Source: JAGVSZ01 sp963747775
Lineage (GTDB): Bacteria > Pseudomonadota > Gammaproteobacteria > Burkholderiales > SG8-39
DNA length: 64,000 nt
Direction: 5' to 3'
Assembly (NCBI GenBank): GCA_963747775.1
Contig: CAVVGT010000011.1
Coordinates: forward strand, 124,001 to 188,000
Every line of letters begins with the position of its first letter. Within the stretch, counting starts at the first letter, position 1. Shown in pieces: positions 54,487 to 63,989 of this stretch. The notes under the pieces were generated by a model. It worked only from the letters and a program-made list of their open reading frames with translations. It was not told the origin of the DNA and did no database searches. A program made the translations under genes and the position numbers.

Positions 54487-55485
54487 ATGAAACGTCCTGC
54501 GATCGCGCTGGTCGGCCTCGCCCTTGCAGCGGTCTCCCTCGGGGCGGCGGCACAGTGGAAGCCGTCCCGCCCCGTCACGGTTATCGTGCCGTGGGCCGCG
54601 GGCGGCTCGACCGATCAGGTGACCCGCATCGCCGCCGGCGAGCTGGAGAAGGTGCTCGGGCAGAAGGTGGTGATCGTCAACCAGCCCGGCGCGGCCGGCT
54701 CGATCGGGACCAAGAACGCGCTCGAGGCGGCGAAGGACGGCTATACCTGGACCGCCGGGGCGGCGCAGGATCTCGGCGTGTACCGCACGCTCGGGATGCT
54801 CGACACCAATCTCGGTGACTGGAATCTCTTCCTGCACGTCGCCAACGTGCCGGTGGTCGGCGTGAATCCGGCGACGCCGTACAAGGACATGAAGGACCTG
54901 CTCGATGCGATGAAGGCGAAGCCCGGCGAGATCACCGTCGCGACCGCCGGCGTCACCTCAGGCGGGCACAACGCGATGGAGGCCATCTCCAAGGCGACCG
55001 GCGCGAAATACCGCCACGTCACCTACGACGGTGGTAACCCGGCGGTCGTCGCCACCGTCGGCGGCGAGACGCAAGTCACCACCCAGCTGGCGGTCGAGCA
55101 GGCCGAGATGATCCGCGCCAAGCGCATCCGGCCGCTCGCCTCGGTGAGCGACAAGCCCGTGATCATCGAGGGCTACGGCACAATCGAGCCGATCACGAAG
55201 TGGATCCCGAACTTCAAGTCGGCCACCAACTACTTCGGCATCTTCGTTCCCAAAGGCGTTCCGCCGGAGGTCGTCGCGACCCTCGAGAAGGCTTGGGCCG
55301 ACGCCATCGCCAACAGCGAGGCGCTCCGCAAGTACGCCACCAGCCGCGGTGCGGTATTTGCGCCGGTCAGCGGCGACGCGGCGCAGAAGGCCGCGTTCCC
55401 TGCCGTGCAGGCCAATGCGTGGCTGATGTTCGACTCGGGCAAGGCGAAGGTTTCTCCGGACACCGTAGGCATTCCCAAGCCCTGA
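54487..55485 (+). CDS. Tripartite tricarboxylate transporter binding protein (TctC/Bug)
   Basis: 332 residues. Signal peptide MKRPAIALVGLALAAVSLGA with cleavage after AAAQ. WKPSRPVTVIVPWAAGGSTD and ILNVPGA-type segments (here VIVNQPGAAGSIGTKNALEA) are diagnostic of Bug proteins, and the C-terminal GVPPEVVATLEKAW is typical. Preceded by TTGAGGAG. Bug proteins are greatly expanded in Burkholderiales. The ligand, usually a carboxylate, is unknown. Confidence 0.94.
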   Translation: MKRPAIALVGLALAAVSLGAAAQWKPSRPVTVIVPWAAGGSTDQVTRIAAGELEKVLGQKVVIVNQPGAAGSIGTKNALEAAKDGYTWTAGAAQDLGVYRTLGMLDTNLGDWNLFLHVANVPVVGVNPATPYKDMKDLLDAMKAKPGEITVATAGVTSGGHNAMEAISKATGAKYRHVTYDGGNPAVVATVGGETQVTTQLAVEQAEMIRAKRIRPLASVSDKPVIIEGYGTIEPITKWIPNFKSATNYFGIFVPKGVPPEVVATLEKAWADAIANSEALRKYATSRGAVFAPVSGDAAQKAAFPAVQANAWLMFDSGKAKVSPDTVGIPKP

Positions 55486-55540
55486 CGGGCCGGGAGGGGG
55501 AAGGTAGAAGGGAAGAGTCCGGCGCGCCCCGCCCCCGGCC

Positions 55541-56059
55541 ATGTCCGACTCGGCCCCCTCTTCCCGCGCCGACCTCGTGTGGGCGCTCGTGTGGATCGCC
55601 GTCGGCGCGGCGATCTTCGCCGGCGGGTTCACGATGGATCGGCTCGAGCGCCAGAACATCAATCCGTACACCGCGCCGGGGCTCGTGCCGGCGCTGCTCG
55701 GGATCGGCATCGCGGTCCTCGGCGTGATTCTTCTCGTGCGGTCGGTGCGCCGCGGCGGGCTCGCCGCGGCTGAGGATGGCAGGACGCCTGCGGACGGTGG
55801 CCGCCTCGTGTTGGCGCTCGGCTTGAGCGTTGTCTACGCCGGCGGCTTGGTCGGGCGCACGCTGCTCGGCTTCCACGTGCCGTTCTGGCTCGCCACGGCG
55901 CTCTTCGTTTTCGTCTCGATCCTGGCGTTCGAGTGGCGCGAGCGCCGTGCGCGCGGCGAGCTGGGACGCGGCATTGCGGTCGCTGCCGCGTGCGCAGTCG
56001 GCACCGCCGCCGGCGTGACGGCGGTGTTCCAGGAAGTGTTCCTGGTGCGGCTGCCTTAG
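55541..56059 (+). CDS. Tripartite tricarboxylate transporter small membrane protein (TctB)
   Basis: 172 residues with about four membrane segments. The opening RADLVWALVWIAVGAAIFAG and the YTAPGLVPALLGIGIAVLG block are typical of TctB. It sits between tctC and tctA and ends one codon before the tctA ATG. Confidence 0.9.
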   Translation: MSDSAPSSRADLVWALVWIAVGAAIFAGGFTMDRLERQNINPYTAPGLVPALLGIGIAVLGVILLVRSVRRGGLAAAEDGRTPADGGRLVLALGLSVVYAGGLVGRTLLGFHVPFWLATALFVFVSILAFEWRERRARGELGRGIAVAAACAVGTAAGVTAVFQEVFLVRLP

Positions 56060-57580
56060 ATGTTCGACGGTCTCGCCCTGTTCGGCAAGTCGCTGGCGAG
56101 CTTCGCCGACCCGCTCACCCTGCTCATCATCGCGGGGGCCTGCTTCCTCGGCATTGTGATCGGCGCGCTGCCGGGCCTTACCGCGACGATGGGCGTGGCG
56201 CTCCTGACGACGCTCACGCTGAAGATGCCGTCCAACGTCGCCCTGCTCGTCCTGGTTTGCAGCTACGTGGGCGCGATCTACGGCGGCTCACGTTCCGCGA
56301 TTTTGCTGAACATCCCCGGCACGCCGGCGAACGCCGCGGCATGCCTCGACGGATACGCGCTCGCCCAGCAGGGCCTCGCCGGGCGCGCGATCGGCATCTC
56401 GACGACCGGCTCGGTGATGGGCACGCTGATCGGAATGTTCTTCCTCGCGCTGTTCACGCCCGTCCTCGGCGAGGTGGCGCTCAAGTTCGGCGCCTACGAG
56501 TTCTTCTGGCTCGCGCTGTTCGGCGTGATCATCTCGGGCAACCTGACCGGCAACGACCCGCTCAAGGGCTGGCTCGCCGGGTTCGTCGGCCTCTTCATCG
56601 CGTCCGTCGGACAGGACCCGATCCACGCCTACGAGCGCTTCGCGTTCGACAACCGCGACCTCGCCGGCGGCTTCCAGCTCATTCCGGCGCTCGTCGGCGC
56701 GTTCGGATTCGCGGAGGTGCTGACCGTGCTCGCGGCGAGGACGCAAAAGCCCGTTATCCATCGGTTCGACACGCATTTGCCGCGGATCGGCGACGTGCTC
56801 AAGTACTGGCGCACCATTCTGCGCTCCGGGATCATCGGTACGTTCATCGGCATCGTGCCCGGCGTCGGCGAGGACGTCGCGTCGTGGTCCTCCTACGCCG
56901 CCGCGCGGCGCGCGAGCAAGGAGCCCGAGAAATTCGGCAAAGGGTCGGTGGAAGGGCTGATGGCTGCGGAGACCGGCGACAACGCCTGCGTCCCCGGCGC
57001 GATCATTCCGGTGCTCGCGCTCGCGGTCCCCGGCTCCGCGCCGGCGGCGGTGCTGATGGCGGCCATGATCATCCATGGCGTACAGCCCGGGCCCCTGATC
57101 ATGGTGAACAGCCCGCAGTTTGTCTTCGACGTCGTGGCGATGATGCTCTACGCGACCGTCGGGATCCTCGTCTTCGGCCTCGCGCTGGTGAAGCCACTGC
57201 TGAAGGTCTTGCAGGTGCCGCGCGAGATCATCATGCCAATCGTCTTCGTGCTGTGCGTGATCGGCTCGTACGCGATCTCGCAGCGGCTGTTCGACGTGTG
57301 GACGATGCTCGGGTTCGGCGTCATCGGCTACATCCTGCGGAGTTACAACTACCCAATGGCGCCGTTCGTCCTCGGGATCGTGCTCGGCGACCTCCTCGAC
57401 AAGAATCTGCGCCGCGGGCTGGTGCTGTCCGACGGCGACCTGACGCCCTTCTTCGTGCGGCCGATCAGCGCGACGCTCGCGGCGATCTGCCTGCTCACGA
57501 TCCTGATGAACTTCGCCGCGGTGCGGCGGGCGTTCCACGCCGCCTATGTCGTCCTGACGCCATGGCGAAAGGCGGCCTGA
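56060..57580 (+). CDS. Tripartite tricarboxylate transporter large permease (TctA)
   Basis: 506 residues with about 11-12 membrane segments. Family blocks: IGALPGLTATMGVALL, YGGSRSAILLNIPGTPANAA, GTFIGIVPGVGEDVASW and MVNSPQFVFDV. The start is the base after the tctB stop. Forms the channel of the TctABC carboxylate importer. Confidence 0.95.
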   Translation: MFDGLALFGKSLASFADPLTLLIIAGACFLGIVIGALPGLTATMGVALLTTLTLKMPSNVALLVLVCSYVGAIYGGSRSAILLNIPGTPANAAACLDGYALAQQGLAGRAIGISTTGSVMGTLIGMFFLALFTPVLGEVALKFGAYEFFWLALFGVIISGNLTGNDPLKGWLAGFVGLFIASVGQDPIHAYERFAFDNRDLAGGFQLIPALVGAFGFAEVLTVLAARTQKPVIHRFDTHLPRIGDVLKYWRTILRSGIIGTFIGIVPGVGEDVASWSSYAAARRASKEPEKFGKGSVEGLMAAETGDNACVPGAIIPVLALAVPGSAPAAVLMAAMIIHGVQPGPLIMVNSPQFVFDVVAMMLYATVGILVFGLALVKPLLKVLQVPREIIMPIVFVLCVIGSYAISQRLFDVWTMLGFGVIGYILRSYNYPMAPFVLGIVLGDLLDKNLRRGLVLSDGDLTPFFVRPISATLAAICLLTILMNFAAVRRAFHAAYVVLTPWRKAA

Positions 57581-57583
57581 CCG

Positions 57584-58420
57584 ATGCGGATCGCGCTCTG
57601 CAACGAGGTCCTGCAGCCGATGCCGTTCGTGCAGCAGTGCGCGTGGGCCGCGGCGGTCGGTTACGACGGACTCGAGGTGGCGCCGTTCACGCTGTCGGAC
57701 GAGCCGCACCTGATGATTGCCCAGGAGCGCGCGGCGATCCGACGCGCCGCCGCGGACGCAGGCGTGGCGATCACCGGGCTGCACTGGCTCCTGCTGACGC
57801 CCAAGGGCCTGTCGATCACCAGCCCGGACGATGCGGTCCGCTCGCGTACCGTCGAAGTCATGCGCCGGCTCGTGGATTTCTGCGCCGACGTCGGCGGCAA
57901 GGTCCTCGTGCACGGCTCGCCCGGACAGCGCGCGATCCCGGCGGGCGAAACGCGCGACACCGCGATCGCGCGGGCGCGTGACGCGTTCGCCCGCGTCGCC
58001 GACGATGCGCAGCGCGCCGGCGTGGTGTACTGCATCGAGCCGCTGGCGACGACCGAGACGCCGGTGATCAACACGATCGCCGAGGCGGCCGCGATCGTCG
58101 ACGCGATCGGCAACCCGGCGCTCCGCACGATGATCGATTGCGCCGCTGCGGGCCGGATGGAACCCGAGCCGCTCCCCGCCGTCATCGACCACTGGCTGCC
58201 CACCGGCCGCATCGCGCACGTCCAGGTGAACGATCCGAACCGGCGCGGGCCGGGCGAGGGCGAGTTGCATTTCGCGCCGATTCTCGCGGCGCTGAAGCGC
58301 AACGGCTATGCGGGCGTCGTGGCCGTGGAGCCGTTCAAGTACACGCCCGACGGGCAGGCCTGCGCGGCGCGCGCGGTCGGCTACGTGCGCGGCATCCTCG
58401 AGACACTGGAGCGCCGGTAA
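57584..58420 (+). CDS. TIM-barrel sugar phosphate isomerase/epimerase family protein
   Basis: 278 residues of the xylose isomerase-like (AP endonuclease 2) fold. MRIALCNEVL opens the barrel; the metal site is formed by the Glu of CIEPLAT, the Asp of TMIDCAAAG, HVQVNDPN and the Glu of VVAVEPF. Related to hydroxypyruvate isomerase and 2-keto-myo-inositol-type enzymes; the substrate is unknown. It is 3 bp after tctA, so it probably acts on the imported compound. Confidence 0.87.
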   Translation: MRIALCNEVLQPMPFVQQCAWAAAVGYDGLEVAPFTLSDEPHLMIAQERAAIRRAAADAGVAITGLHWLLLTPKGLSITSPDDAVRSRTVEVMRRLVDFCADVGGKVLVHGSPGQRAIPAGETRDTAIARARDAFARVADDAQRAGVVYCIEPLATTETPVINTIAEAAAIVDAIGNPALRTMIDCAAAGRMEPEPLPAVIDHWLPTGRIAHVQVNDPNRRGPGEGELHFAPILAALKRNGYAGVVAVEPFKYTPDGQACAARAVGYVRGILETLERR

Positions 58421-59151
58421 TGTCCCGGAACGGCACGCTCGAGGCGCGCCGCCCGACGCACGGCAACGGCACCGGCACGAAGCGCGCGCGCCGCCGCGCG
58501 CAACCCGGTCCCCGCACGCGCGACCCGGAAGGCACGCGTGCGCGCATCCTCGCGGCGGCCACGCGCGAGTTCGCGCGCCACGGCCTCGGCGGCGCCCGCG
58601 TCGACCGCATCGCCACCGCGGCCGACGCCAACAAGCGCATGCTCTACTACTACTTCGGCGACAAGGACGCGTTGTTCCTGGCGGTGCTGGAGCAGGCCTA
58701 CGCAAGCATCCGCGCCGCCGAGCAGGAGCTGAACCTCCTCGACCGCCCGCCCGTCGAAGGCGTGCGCCGCCTGGTCGAGTTCACGTGGCACTACTACCTC
58801 GACCACCCGGAGTTCCTCACGCTGCTCAACAGCGAGAACCTGCACCGGGCGCGCCACCTGAAGCGCTCGAAGACCATCCGTCCGATGAACTCGCCGCTCA
58901 TCGAGACGCTCGCGGGGATCCTGCACCGCGGGGAGCGAGAGGGCACGTTCCGGCCGGGCGTCGATCCGCTGCAGCTCTACATCTCGATCGCGGGGCTCGC
59001 CTACTTCTTCCTGTCCAACAACCACACGCTGGCGCAGGTGTTCGACCGCTCGCTCGCCACGCCGGCGGCGCGCGCGGCGCGCGCGGCGCACATGAGCGCG
59101 ATGGTGATCGGCTTCCTGACGAACCGCGACGCTGAGAGCGTCCCGGCTTAA
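58420..59151 (+). CDS. TetR/AcrR family transcriptional regulator
   Basis: 243 residues. A basic, low-complexity N-terminus (residues 1-38) precedes the DNA-binding domain: RARILAAATREFARHGLGGA with recognition helix ANKRMLYYYFGDKDALF. The C-terminal ligand domain resembles the TetR_C_36/AcrR type. The ATG shares its A with the stop codon of the isomerase gene. Probably regulates the transporter operon. It overlaps the convergent enoyl-CoA hydratase gene by 4 bp. Confidence 0.92.
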   Translation: MSRNGTLEARRPTHGNGTGTKRARRRAQPGPRTRDPEGTRARILAAATREFARHGLGGARVDRIATAADANKRMLYYYFGDKDALFLAVLEQAYASIRAAEQELNLLDRPPVEGVRRLVEFTWHYYLDHPEFLTLLNSENLHRARHLKRSKTIRPMNSPLIETLAGILHRGEREGTFRPGVDPLQLYISIAGLAYFFLSNNHTLAQVFDRSLATPAARAARAAHMSAMVIGFLTNRDAESVPA

Positions 59152-59918
59152 CGGCCCTCGAACGACCCGTCGCGCTTCTGCTGGAACGCCGCGATGCCTT
59201 CGCGGCGGTCGTCGGACTGCATGCAGAGCACGTGCAACTCGTTCTCGTAGCGCAACCCGGCTTCCAGCGGTGTCGACAGCGCGGCGCGCAACGCCGCCTT
59301 GACGGCCTGGGTCGCGATCGGGCTGTGCGCCGCGATGGTCTGCGCGAGCGCCGCGACGCGCGCCGCAAGCGCGCCGTCCTCGACGACCTCCTCGACGAGT
59401 CCGATCGCGAGCGCGCGCTCGGCGTCGATTGCCTCGCCCGACAGCAGGAGGAGTCCTGCCTGGCCGATGCCGACGAGCCGCGGCAGCACCTGGGAGGCGC
59501 CGCCGCCGCCGAGCCAGCCGCGCTTGACCTCGGGTGCGCCGAGCCGCGCGCTCCGGCCGGCAATGCGGATGTCGGCCGAGAGCGCGATCTCGAGCCCGCC
59601 GCCGAGCACCCAGCCGCGCAAGCCCGCGATCACCGGCTTGCGGAGGTCGCGCACCACCGTCGCGTACTCGACCCGGTTGCGGAATGCCCAGACGCCGCGG
59701 TCCTCCGCGAGCGCGTTGAGATCGCTCCCCGCCGAAAACGCGCGCTCGCCGGCCCCGGCGAGGGTGACGACGCGAATCTCGTCGCGGCGGTCCACTTCGC
59801 GGCAGATCGCCGCGAGCGACTCGGTCATCTGCGGCGTGATCGCGTTGTGCTTCTCCGGCCGGTCGATGACGATGCGCCCAATCGCGCCGTCTACGTGCAG
59901 CGTGATCTTCCCGGACAT
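59148..59918 (-). CDS. Enoyl-CoA hydratase/isomerase family protein
   Basis: 256 residues of the crotonase fold. The first oxyanion segment is ERAFSAGSDLNAL and the second is LRGWVLGGGLEIALSADIRI. The two catalytic Glu of classical hydratases are represented by RLGAPEVKRGWLGGGG, where the first is E and the second is G, so hydratase activity is doubtful; isomerase, hydrolase or lyase activity is possible. Last gene of the minus-strand unit that starts at the CoA-transferase. Confidence 0.9.
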   Translation of the reverse strand: MSGKITLHVDGAIGRIVIDRPEKHNAITPQMTESLAAICREVDRRDEIRVVTLAGAGERAFSAGSDLNALAEDRGVWAFRNRVEYATVVRDLRKPVIAGLRGWVLGGGLEIALSADIRIAGRSARLGAPEVKRGWLGGGGASQVLPRLVGIGQAGLLLLSGEAIDAERALAIGLVEEVVEDGALAARVAALAQTIAAHSPIATQAVKAALRAALSTPLEAGLRYENELHVLCMQSDDRREGIAAFQQKRDGSFEGR

Positions 59919-59933
59919 GTCCGCCTCCTGTCC

Positions 59934-60815
59934 CTATGCCGCCGCGCGGCGGGCTACTTCGCGCGCGACGATCGAGACGTCGCGATCGCCTTCGCCGCGA
60001 TCCGCCACCGCCTGGAACAACGCGATGACGGACTCGAACACCTCGAGGCGGACGCCCAGTGATCGGGCGAACGCTTCGGCGGTGCGCATGTCCTTGAGCT
60101 GATACGCGGCCGGGCTTCCCGGCGCGAAATTGCCGGTCACCATCCGCTCGCCGAGCACGCGCAGCACCTTCGAATCGGCGAAGCCACCCATCCACGCCTC
60201 GCGCACCGCGGCTGGATCGGCGCCACCGCGGTGCACGAGCTCGAGCGCTTCGGCGATCGCGACCAGCGTGCCGCCGACGATGATCTGGTTCGCCAGCTTG
60301 GCGAGCTGGCCGCTTCCGGCCGGCCCGAGATGCGTGACCCGGCCGAGCGGGTCAAGCGTCTTTGCGACGTCGCGAACGGCATCGGCCTCGCCCCCCGCCA
60401 TGATCGCGAGCGTGCCGTCGCGCGCGCCCGGCTCGCCGCCGGACACCGGCGCATCGACGTACCGCACCCCATGCCCCGAGACACGCGCCGCCTGGGCACG
60501 CGCCGTCTCCACCGGAATCGAGCTCATCACGACGAGCGTCGCGCCCGACGCGAGCGCTTCGGCCGGCACGCGCCCGCTATCGTCCGCGCCGAACAGGACT
60601 GCGTCGCAGACCGGACCGTTGCTCAGCATGACGATGGCGAAATCGGATCCGTCGAGAGCCGCGCTCGGGGTCGCGACGCGCGTGACCCCGTGCGCCGCAA
60701 GCGCTTCCACCTTGGCCGCCGAGCGGTTCCAGGCCTGCACCGATGCGCCGGCCGCGGCGAGACGGCGCGCCATGTGGCCGCCCATGATGCCGGTGCCGAG
60801 GAAGCCGATGATCAT
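59934..60815 (-). CDS. 3-hydroxyisobutyrate dehydrogenase-family oxidoreductase (second)
   Basis: 293 residues. NAD(P) motif FLGTGIMGGHMARRL at residue 5, substrate loop DAPVSGGEPGARDG, catalytic Lys in KLANQIIVGG. Related to, but well diverged from, the protein at 12.7-13.6 kb. Its ATG is preceded by a long GC hairpin element instead of a usual ribosome site. Substrate not determined. Confidence 0.91.
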   Translation of the reverse strand: MIIGFLGTGIMGGHMARRLAAAGASVQAWNRSAAKVEALAAHGVTRVATPSAALDGSDFAIVMLSNGPVCDAVLFGADDSGRVPAEALASGATLVVMSSIPVETARAQAARVSGHGVRYVDAPVSGGEPGARDGTLAIMAGGEADAVRDVAKTLDPLGRVTHLGPAGSGQLAKLANQIIVGGTLVAIAEALELVHRGGADPAAVREAWMGGFADSKVLRVLGERMVTGNFAPGSPAAYQLKDMRTAEAFARSLGVRLEVFESVIALFQAVADRGEGDRDVSIVAREVARRAAA

Positions 60816-60818
60816 TAA

Positions 60819-60869
60819 CGATACGAGGGGGCAAAGCCGCTCTCGCGGCGCCCCCTCGTGCTCCCCGAG
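60819..60869 (-). repeat. GC hairpin element directly before a start codon (copy B)
   Basis: ACGAGGGGGC (60823-60832) pairs perfectly with GCCCCCTCGT (60850-60859). Inside, an AAA bulge precedes a second stem GCCGC/GCGGC with a TCTC loop. On the minus strand the flanks read CTCGGGGAGCACG at the 5' side and CGTATC at the 3' side, then the ATG 4 bases later. These flanks are those of copy A at 30.97 kb. Confidence 0.75.
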
Positions 60870-60909
60870 TCCAGGGAAAGCGACGCCTGCGGCATAGGTT
60901 TCGACTTGC

Positions 60910-62377
60910 TCACGCGAGATTCGCCGCCTTCTTTACCGCGGCGAGCTGCGCGTTCTCCGGCGAGCTCTTGTAGTGCGTGTCGAGCGGATAGCAGCCCGAG
61001 ACCAGGCCGTTGCGCGGCGCGGTCGTGCAGTCGCTGAACGTGCGGCACAGCCGCTTGCGCTGCAGGCCGCGGCCCGCGAGCACGTCGGCGGGCAGTTCGG
61101 GATAGGCGAGCACCATGCGGCCGAGCCCGACGAAGTCCAGCCAGCCTTCCCGCACGGTCGCCTGCGCGACGTTCGGCAGAAACTCCTGCAGGTAGGTGAA
61201 GCCGCTGCCCATGATCCCGAGGTCGGGGAATGCCGATTTCAGTTCGCGCGCGGCGGAGAGATTGCGCAGCACGCCCGCCAGCGGATCTTCCGGCGGGTGG
61301 TAGCCGTCCGACGGCGGATAGAGCGCGGGCCGCGTGAGATGCGGGTTGTAGTACGGGCTGCCGGCCGACACGTTCACCAGCCGGATGCCGAGGTCGCGCG
61401 CGATCGCCAGCACGGCCTTGGTTTCGGTCGAGATCGATGCTGACCGGATCGTTTTCGTTCAGGCCGAAGCCGTAGCGATAAGGCAGGCACGCGCTGTAGT
61501 CGTCCGGTACGCCGGGCCCCAGTGCGCCGGGACGCGTCAGCGCCGGGTCGGGTCGGAACGGCACGAAATCGAACGCGGAGATGCGCAGCCCGATTCCCAG
61601 CCGCGGGGCGGCGGCGCGGATGCCGGCGACCAGCTCGCGCAGGAAGCGCGTGCGGTTCTCGAGCGACCCGCCGAACTCGCCCGGGCGCGTCTTCGCGCTC
61701 AGGAACTCGTGTCCGAGGTAGCCGTGGCAGTGCTTGAGGTCGACGAAATCGAACCCGCAGTCGGCGGCCCGCCGCGCGGCGATGACGTAGTCGTCGATGA
61801 GCGCGCGGATCTCGCCATCCCTCAGCAGGTTCGCGCCCGCATCGATGTTGAACTTGCGGTCGAGCAGCGGGTGGGCGTAGAGCACCCGCGGCTCGAGCCG
61901 CTTGCCGTTGGGCCGCGAGAACCGGCCCGAGTGCGTGAGCTGCAACCCGATGTGGAGCCCCCGGTCGTCGCCCATCGCCGTCCGGTGCGCGGCGACGAGC
62001 GCCTCGCGCAGCCCGGCGATCGCGGACTGCGTGTGCTCGGCCATGGTGAGCTGGTTCGGGTTCGCGCGGCCGTCGTGGCGCACTGCCACCGCCTCGCCGC
62101 CCCAGATGAGCTTCGCGCCGCTCGCGCCGAACCGGCACCAGCGCCGCAACGTGTTTTCCGTCGGCGTCCCGTCAAGGGCGCCGTCCCAGCCCTCCATTGG
62201 CTGAATCGCAAATCGATTGCCGATCGTGATCGCGCCGAGGTTGAACGGCGCCGCCAGCGGTCCGTCGGGCGTAACGACCTCGTCGACCGGCAGGCCAAGA
62301 CCCGACTCGCGCAGGTGCGCGGCGAAGTTCGCGACCGACTGGAGCGATTTGACCTTTACGTAATCGCCGAATTTCAA
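60910..62377 (-). pseudogene. Old Yellow Enzyme family NADH:flavin oxidoreductase, one frameshift
   Basis: About 489 residues when one extra base at 61429 is ignored. A TTG start behind GAGGAGAG gives KFGDYVKVKSLQSVANFAAH. The first frame holds FAIQPMEGWDGALDG, GLQLTHSGRFSRPNG and the catalytic VDLKHCHGYLGHEFLSA; the second continues LAIARDLGIRLVNVSAGSPY and MGSGFTYLQEFLPNVAQ, ending in CYPLDTHYKSSPENA. Across the break, the expected SIDLTETKAVL is restored by dropping one base. The break is either a sequencing error or a recent mutation. Confidence 0.88.
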
Positions 62378-62387
62378 CGCGCTCTCC

Positions 62388-63989
62388 TCACGAGGGCGTG
62401 CCCCCGACCAGCCTCAACGCCCGTTCCGCGGGCGCGCGCGCCAGTACGTCCTGCGCGAGGCCCATGGCCGTCGGGACGAAGAGCCGCGCGTCCATAGGTT
62501 TCAAGTCCAGCGACACGCGCGGCCGGAATCCCATCCGGCCCATGACGTCGCGCTCCAGGTCGACACCCGGACCGATCTCGATCAGTTCGAGGCCGTCCGC
62601 AGTGGCGCGGAAGACCGCGCGCTCGGTGACGTACAGGACGCTCTGCCCGCGCTCGATCGCGTAGCGCCCGCTGTACGAGACCTGCTCGACGTCGCCCACG
62701 AACTTCTGCTCGCGCCCCTCCTGCTCGATCCGAAGGCGCCCGCCGGGCCAATCGAGTTTGACGCCGCCCGCGGTGAAGGTGCCGCTGAACACGACGGTGC
62801 GCGCGTTCTGGCTGATGTTGATGAAGCCGCCCGGACCGATGATGCGGCCGCCGAACCGGCTCACGTTCACGTTGCAGTGCCGGTCGACCTGCGCGAACGA
62901 GAGGAAGGCGAGGTCGAGCCCGCCGCCGTCGTAGAAGTCGAACTGGTAGGGCTGGTCGACCATCGCCGAGTAGTTGCGGCTCGCACCGGCCTCGCGGCCG
63001 CTCGCGGGCGCTCCGCCGATCATGCCCTGCTCGTTGGTGAGCACGACCTCCCCGAGGATGCGCTCCTCCGCGGCGACCACGGCGATGCCGGTCGAGATCC
63101 CCGAACCGAGATTGCACACGGCACGCGGGAACAGTTCCATGGCCGCGCGGCGCGCGATGACCTTGCGCGCATCGAACGGCAGCGCCTCGATCTCGGACAG
63201 CGGCGCACGCAGCTCGCCGGCATAGGCCGGGCTATAGGCGGTGTAGTAGGTCTGGCCCTGGTCGGGATCGACCACGACGAAGTCGACCAGCATCCCCGGA
63301 ATCTTCACCTGCTTCGGCGGCAGCGCGCCGCGCACCGCGAGGCGCTTCACCTGCACCATGACGATCGCACCGGCGCGGCGCGCGGCCTGCGCCATCGACA
63401 GCATCTCGCCGAAGATCGCCTCGTGCTCCATCGTGACGTTGCCGTCCTCGTCGGCGGTCGTGCCGCGCAGCAGCGCGACGTCGATGTGAAACGGCTTGTA
63501 GCGCAGCCACTCGCGCCCGTCGATCTCGACCAGCTCGACGAGGTCTTCGCGCGCGGACGCGCTCTGCCGGCCGCCGCCGTGCCGCGGATCGACGAACGTA
63601 TGGAGGCCGGTGTGCGTGACGAGCCCCGGCCGGCCGGCCGCCATCTCGCGCGTGAGCTGCGAGAGCGCGCCCTGCGGAAGCGTGTAGGCCTCGACCTTGT
63701 CGGCGAGCGCAAGCGCCTCGACGCGCGGCGAATCGACCAGCGTGCCGCACACGATGCGCTTCAGCATCCCGTCGTGAGCGAAACGGCTCACGCCGCGGTC
63801 GCCGCGGTCGCCGAGCCCGACCGGATGGATTGAAGTGAGCGAGCGCGGCTCGCGTTCCGCGAGGAAGCGGCGCTCGAGCGCGGCGATCAGCGCCTCGGGC
63901 ACCGCGTGGCCGCCGCCGGACCCGCCGATGAGGAGGGTGTCGCCCGAACGCACATGACGGGCCGCGTCGTCTGCAGTGATGACTTTCAT
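62388..63989 (-). CDS. Acyl-CoA:acetate/propionate CoA-transferase-like protein
   Basis: 533 residues, a fused alpha/beta family I CoA-transferase as in propionate CoA-transferase. The alpha half starts MKVITADDAARHVRSGDTLL with GGSGGGHAVPEAL. The catalytic Glu is in the beta half, VVLTNEQGMIGGAPASG, with CNLGSGISTGIA before it. First gene of a minus-strand unit running into the OYE, dehydrogenase and crotonase genes; only 11 bp of upstream sequence remain in the window. Confidence 0.92.
   Translation of the reverse strand: MKVITADDAARHVRSGDTLLIGGSGGGHAVPEALIAALERRFLAEREPRSLTSIHPVGLGDRGDRGVSRFAHDGMLKRIVCGTLVDSPRVEALALADKVEAYTLPQGALSQLTREMAAGRPGLVTHTGLHTFVDPRHGGGRQSASAREDLVELVEIDGREWLRYKPFHIDVALLRGTTADEDGNVTMEHEAIFGEMLSMAQAARRAGAIVMVQVKRLAVRGALPPKQVKIPGMLVDFVVVDPDQGQTYYTAYSPAYAGELRAPLSEIEALPFDARKVIARRAAMELFPRAVCNLGSGISTGIAVVAAEERILGEVVLTNEQGMIGGAPASGREAGASRNYSAMVDQPYQFDFYDGGGLDLAFLSFAQVDRHCNVNVSRFGGRIIGPGGFINISQNARTVVFSGTFTAGGVKLDWPGGRLRIEQEGREQKFVGDVEQVSYSGRYAIERGQSVLYVTERAVFRATADGLELIEIGPGVDLERDVMGRMGFRPRVSLDLKPMDARLFVPTAMGLAQDVLARAPAERALRLVGGTPS

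Noticed and set aside
56288..58705. 805-codon open frame on the minus strand opposite tctA and the TIM-barrel gene
   Set aside because: It crosses three real genes and has the Arg/His/Asp-rich composition of a shadow frame; no family match.
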